DNA of 8,571 bases from assembly GCA_014380545.1 (NCBI GenBank), contig JACMJP010000002.1:1-8571 (forward strand), written 5' to 3'. Positions 6,336-8,571 of the stretch are shown here, in pieces. Origin of the DNA: Chitinophagales bacterium. GTDB lineage: Bacteria > Bacteroidota > Bacteroidia > Chitinophagales > BACL12. A program made the translations under genes and the position numbers. Numbering within the stretch: position 1 is the first letter of the stretch; the number at the start of each line of letters is the position of its first letter. The notes under the pieces are model-generated. The model searched no databases. It saw only the letters and a program-made list of their open reading frames with translations, and was not told where the DNA came from.

Positions 6336-7673
6336 ATGGATAAACAAGTTAAAGCATTTATGGGCCTGGTTGAACAACGCAACCCGGGTGAAAAAGAATT
6401 TCAGCAGGCAGTATTGGAAGTTGCTGAATCCGTAATACCATTTATGGAAGCACATCCAAAATATAAGGAATCAAAAATTCTTGAACGCATGGCAGAACCC
6501 GAGCGGGTTGTAATGTTCCGTGTGCCCTGGGTAGATGATGCCGGAGAAATTCAAATTAACCGTGGTTATCGTATTCAAATGAGTTCTGCCATTGGTCCTT
6601 ATAAAGGTGGTTTACGCTTTCACCCCACAGTGAATTTATCCATATTAAAATTTCTTGCATTTGAGCAGGTATTTAAAAACAGCTTAACCACATTGCCAAT
6701 GGGCGGCGGAAAAGGCGGAAGCAATTTTGACCCGAAAGGAAAAACCGATGCTGAAGTAATGCGCTTTTGCCAAAGTTTTATGATGGAATTATGCCGGCAT
6801 ATTGGTGCTGATACAGATGTGCCCGCAGGCGATATTGGTGTTGGCGGAAGAGAGATAGGGTTTTTATATGGTATGTATAAAAAATTGCGGAATGAATTTA
6901 CGGGTGTGCTTACGGGAAAAAGTTTGGAATGGGGTGGCAGTTTAATTCGCCCGGAAGCAACAGGTTATGGCTGCGTATATTTTGCAGCCGAAATGATGGA
7001 ACATAAAAACATGCAGTTTAAAGGAAAAACAGTTGTTGTTTCCGGCAGTGGAAATGTTTCTCAATATGCAATTGAAAAATGTATTGACCTTGGGGCAAAA
7101 GTGGTTACTGCAAGCGACAGCGATGGATACATTTACGACAAAGATGGATTTACAAAAGAGAAGCTTACATTTTTGTTAGACCTTAAAAATGTGAGAAGAG
7201 GAAGAATAAAAGAATATGCTGATAAATATAATTGCGATTATGTTGCAGGAAAAAAACCATGGAATGTAAAATGTGATGTTGCGCTGCCCTGTGCTACGCA
7301 AAATGAACTGGAAAAAAGAGATGCAACCATCTTAATTAAAAATGGGGTAAAATGCGTTGCTGAAGGTGCCAATATGCCTTGTACGCCACATGCAGTTACA
7401 GCATTTATAGAAAACAAAATATTATTTGCACCCGGCAAGGCAAGTAATGCTGGTGGTGTTGCAACAAGCGGGTTAGAGATGAGCCAAAACAGTTTGCGCA
7501 TGAGCTGGAGCAGGGATGAAGTAGACAATCATTTAAAAAATATTATGCATCATATTCATGCTACATGCGCTAAGTATGGCAAAGAGGGCAAGTATATTAA
7601 TTATGTGAAAGGCGCCAACATAGGTGGCTTTGTGAAAGTTGCAGATGCAATGCTTGCACAGGGATTGGTATAA
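6336..7673 (+). CDS. gdhA: NADP-type glutamate dehydrogenase GdhA
   Basis: Catalyses the reversible reductive amination of 2-oxoglutarate to glutamate, a main ammonia-assimilation route, as a cytoplasmic hexamer. The 445 residues are the standard length of the small hexameric class. Key motifs: GPYKGGLRFHPTVN (87-100), FKNSLTTLPMGGGKGGSNFDPKG (113-135) with the catalytic lysine K126, PAGDIGVGGREIGFLYG (163-179) with catalytic Asp166, the Rossmann loop VSGSGNVSQYA (235-245) and EGANMP (343-348). The second strand of the Rossmann fold ends VTASDSDG (257-264), with Ser/Asp where NAD enzymes usually carry an acidic residue first; this resembles the E. coli NADP enzyme, so NADP(H) is the likelier cofactor, though dual use cannot be excluded. 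It has a single-gene transcript layout: its own upstream gap and an intrinsic terminator 30 bp after the stop. Confidence 0.96.
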   Translation: MDKQVKAFMGLVEQRNPGEKEFQQAVLEVAESVIPFMEAHPKYKESKILERMAEPERVVMFRVPWVDDAGEIQINRGYRIQMSSAIGPYKGGLRFHPTVNLSILKFLAFEQVFKNSLTTLPMGGGKGGSNFDPKGKTDAEVMRFCQSFMMELCRHIGADTDVPAGDIGVGGREIGFLYGMYKKLRNEFTGVLTGKSLEWGGSLIRPEATGYGCVYFAAEMMEHKNMQFKGKTVVVSGSGNVSQYAIEKCIDLGAKVVTASDSDGYIYDKDGFTKEKLTFLLDLKNVRRGRIKEYADKYNCDYVAGKKPWNVKCDVALPCATQNELEKRDATILIKNGVKCVAEGANMPCTPHAVTAFIENKILFAPGKASNAGGVATSGLEMSQNSLRMSWSRDEVDNHLKNIMHHIHATCAKYGKEGKYINYVKGANIGGFVKVADAMLAQGLV

Positions 7674-7703
7674 TTAATTGAACTGAGCTATAAATTTGAG
7701 ATG

Positions 7704-7735
7704 AAAAAGATCCGGGAGTTATTCCGGATTTTTTT
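7704..7735 (+). terminator. intrinsic terminator of gdhA
   Basis: The stem is CCGG (7712-7715) paired with CCGG (7724-7727), closed inward by G-U and A-U pairs to a GTTA loop and extended outward by AT pairs to an A-run (7704-7708) and T-run (7729-7735). The T-run after a GC-rich hairpin is the classical form. The flanking A-run allows weaker activity on the other strand, but no minus gene ends here. The core is nearly identical to the terminator at 8418-8451. Confidence 0.85.
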
Positions 7736-7767
7736 ATGTCTGGCACCTGCTGTTGATAAAAAACTAC

Positions 7768-7775
7768 TAATTTTG
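7768..7775 (+). promoter_or_regulatory. possible -7 box (TAATTTTG) of the lipoprotein gene
   Basis: TAATTTTG matches TAnnTTTG fully and lies 31 bases before the ATG, downstream of the gdhA terminator, so it is well placed to drive the next gene. The predicted leader of about 25 bases is very A-rich and has no Shine-Dalgarno sequence, as is usual in this phylum. No TTG is found at the expected -33 distance; the nearest, at 7753-7755, is only 12 bases away. Confidence 0.4.
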
Positions 7776-7806
7776 TGCGAAATCATTAAACATAAAAATA
7801 AAAAAA

Positions 7807-8394
7807 ATGAAGAATCTTATTATTGCTGCCTTAACTGTGGTAGCCACCTTCTCAATCACTTCGTGTGCTAAAAAAGGCATGAGCGAAGAAATGAAAACAA
7901 GAATGGAAGCTTTTGAAACAAACTGGAAAAACACCGGTGATGAAATGGCTGCTATGGAAAAATCTATGAATACCCGCATAGATGAAATGAAAAAAATGCA
8001 TACTGATGCTATGGGCATGGATCATGACATGAAACATGACGACAAAAAAATGGACACGAAACATGACCACTCAAAAATGGATATGAAAGAGGGTGATATG
8101 CATATGGACATGGCTCAGTGCACTGCAATTGATCAGCGCATTTCTGATATGAAAGCAAAATGTGATGCGGCTACGGCAACATGGGAAGCTGACACTAAAT
8201 CTTACAATGAATGGAAAGACAAAGTGAAAAAAGGTGAAGTGGAAAATGAAGCTATTGAAATAGGCCTGAAAAGCTGGGAAGATAAATTAGCTGAACACAA
8301 AACCAGCGGAATGGCAATGGCTAAAGAAATGGATGCTTTATACAGTGATGTTAAAGCACATGCTGAAGCTGACATGTCTGCGATGGGTTATTAA
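7807..8394 (+). CDS. putative lipoprotein with Met/His/Asp-rich, metal-binding-like centre (195 aa)
   Basis: No named family is recognised. The N-terminus MKNLIIAALTVVATFSITSC is a lipoprotein signal peptide with the lipid-attachment Cys at 20. The mature protein has a charged helical segment (about 25-63), a low-complexity stretch (61-102) in which 27 of 42 residues are Met, His or Asp (11, 6 and 10), and a second long helical, probably coiled-coil segment (about 106-190) with Trp and Lys/Glu-rich heptad-like sequence. Two further Cys residues, 105 and 119, bracket the start of the second helix and could pair. The central stretch consists of three tandem 9-residue units (74-82, 83-91, 92-100). 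Similar Met/His clusters occur in periplasmic copper or silver handling proteins, so metal binding is a reasonable inference, but no metal transporter or sensor gene is nearby. It sits between two strong terminators, so it is monocistronic. Confidence 0.85.
   Translation: MKNLIIAALTVVATFSITSCAKKGMSEEMKTRMEAFETNWKNTGDEMAAMEKSMNTRIDEMKKMHTDAMGMDHDMKHDDKKMDTKHDHSKMDMKEGDMHMDMAQCTAIDQRISDMKAKCDAATATWEADTKSYNEWKDKVKKGEVENEAIEIGLKSWEDKLAEHKTSGMAMAKEMDALYSDVKAHAEADMSAMGY
8026..8106 (+). repeat. three 27-bp in-frame tandem units within the lipoprotein gene
   Basis: Units at 8026-8052, 8053-8079 and 8080-8106 encode DMKHDDKKM, DTKHDHSKM and DMKEGDMHM. The first two agree at 23 of 27 bases; the third is more diverged but keeps Asp at position 1, Lys at position 3 and Met at position 9. 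The copies create the Met/His/Asp-rich centre of the protein and look like an old internal duplication. Confidence 0.8.
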
Positions 8395-8417
8395 ATAATT
8401 CTTATCAAAAAAACATT

Positions 8418-8451
8418 AAAAAAAATCCGGGAGTATTCCCGGATTTTTTTT
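8418..8451. terminator. bidirectional intrinsic terminator between convergent genes
   Basis: An uninterrupted 15-bp stem runs from 8418-8432 (eight A then TCCGGGA) to 8437-8451 (TCCCGGA then eight T) around a GTAT loop. Because the stem is flanked by an A-run and a T-run it reads as an intrinsic terminator on both strands, which suits its place between the plus-strand lipoprotein gene (ends 8394) and the minus-strand gene ending at 8479. Confidence 0.93.
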
Positions 8452-8478
8452 GTTTTATAATTTTATGGATCAATAAAT

Positions 8479-8571
8479 TTATTCCTTCACAAATTTTTCT
8501 GTAATTGTTTTTGCTCCATCAGAAATTGTGAGTGTGTAAATACCACTTGCAAGATGTTCAACATTTAATTG
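8479..8571 (-). CDS. C-terminal end of a type IX secretion (Por) cargo protein (cut by window edge)
   Basis: Only the last 30 codons are present, with the TAA stop at 8481-8479. The translation contains VEHLASGIYTLTISDG and ends AKTITEKFVKE. The pattern 'L.sGiY.l.i..g......k.vk' followed at once by the stop is the type A C-terminal sorting domain of the type IX secretion system, which directs a protein across the outer membrane and is removed on the way. The catalytic or binding part of the cargo lies outside the window, so its function cannot be stated. The presence of such a domain supports a Bacteroidota host. Confidence 0.85.
   Translation of the reverse strand, partial: QLNVEHLASGIYTLTISDGAKTITEKFVKE

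Noticed and set aside
7238..7528. 96-codon minus-strand frame inside gdhA
   Set aside because: Antisense to conserved glutamate dehydrogenase sequence, with no supporting signal.
7767..8070. Two minus-strand frames (7767-8018 and 7852-8070) opposite the lipoprotein
   Set aside because: Their Phe/His-rich sequence is the complement of the AAA/ATG-rich lipoprotein codons; the plus-strand frame has a proper lipoprotein signal peptide.

Overview
The window looks like a stretch of core chromosome from a Bacteroidota bacterium, most likely of the Chitinophagia/Sphingobacteriia type. The evidence is an AT-rich composition with A-rich leaders and no Shine-Dalgarno sequences, TAnnTTTG-type -7 promoter boxes, a DUF3098 protein, the gene order ftsX-DUF3098-uppP-truB, a stand-alone HsdR-N-like protein divergent from holA, and the end of a protein with a type IX secretion C-terminal sorting domain. 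No rRNA, tRNA, CRISPR array, insertion sequence or phage gene is visible.

Layout. Positions 1-535 (minus) hold the N-terminal part of leuS, cut by the window edge. A 78-bp divergent intergenic region separates it from a small unrecognised acidic protein (614-826, plus). A plus-strand run follows: ftsX (887-1762), a strong 28-bp inverted repeat (1766-1850), a DUF3098 membrane protein (1910-2191), uppP (2201-3037), truB (3037-3747) and ribF (3767-4708). From the DUF3098 gene to ribF the spacings are 9 bp, a 1-bp overlap and 19 bp, so these four are probably one transcript. holA (4705-5703, minus) converges on ribF, and both stop codons lie in one TTAA. Divergent from holA is a small PD-(D/E)XK protein of the HsdR-N type (about 5738-6193, plus). 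gdhA (6336-7673, plus) follows with its own intrinsic terminator. Next comes a Met/His/Asp-rich lipoprotein (7807-8394, plus), then a near-perfect bidirectional terminator, and finally the last 30 codons of a type IX secretion cargo protein (8479-8571, minus).

Function. The plus-strand run mixes envelope functions (FtsX, UppP, DUF3098) with tRNA pseudouridylation (TruB) and flavin cofactor synthesis (RibF). HolA loads the replicative clamp, and GdhA links 2-oxoglutarate and ammonia to glutamate. The least ordinary items are the lipoprotein, whose Met/His/Asp-rich centre is built from a 27-bp tandem repeat; the orphan HsdR-N-like nuclease-fold protein beside holA; and the inverted repeat between ftsX and DUF3098. 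No undescribed multi-gene system is evident, and most of the window is conserved housekeeping DNA.
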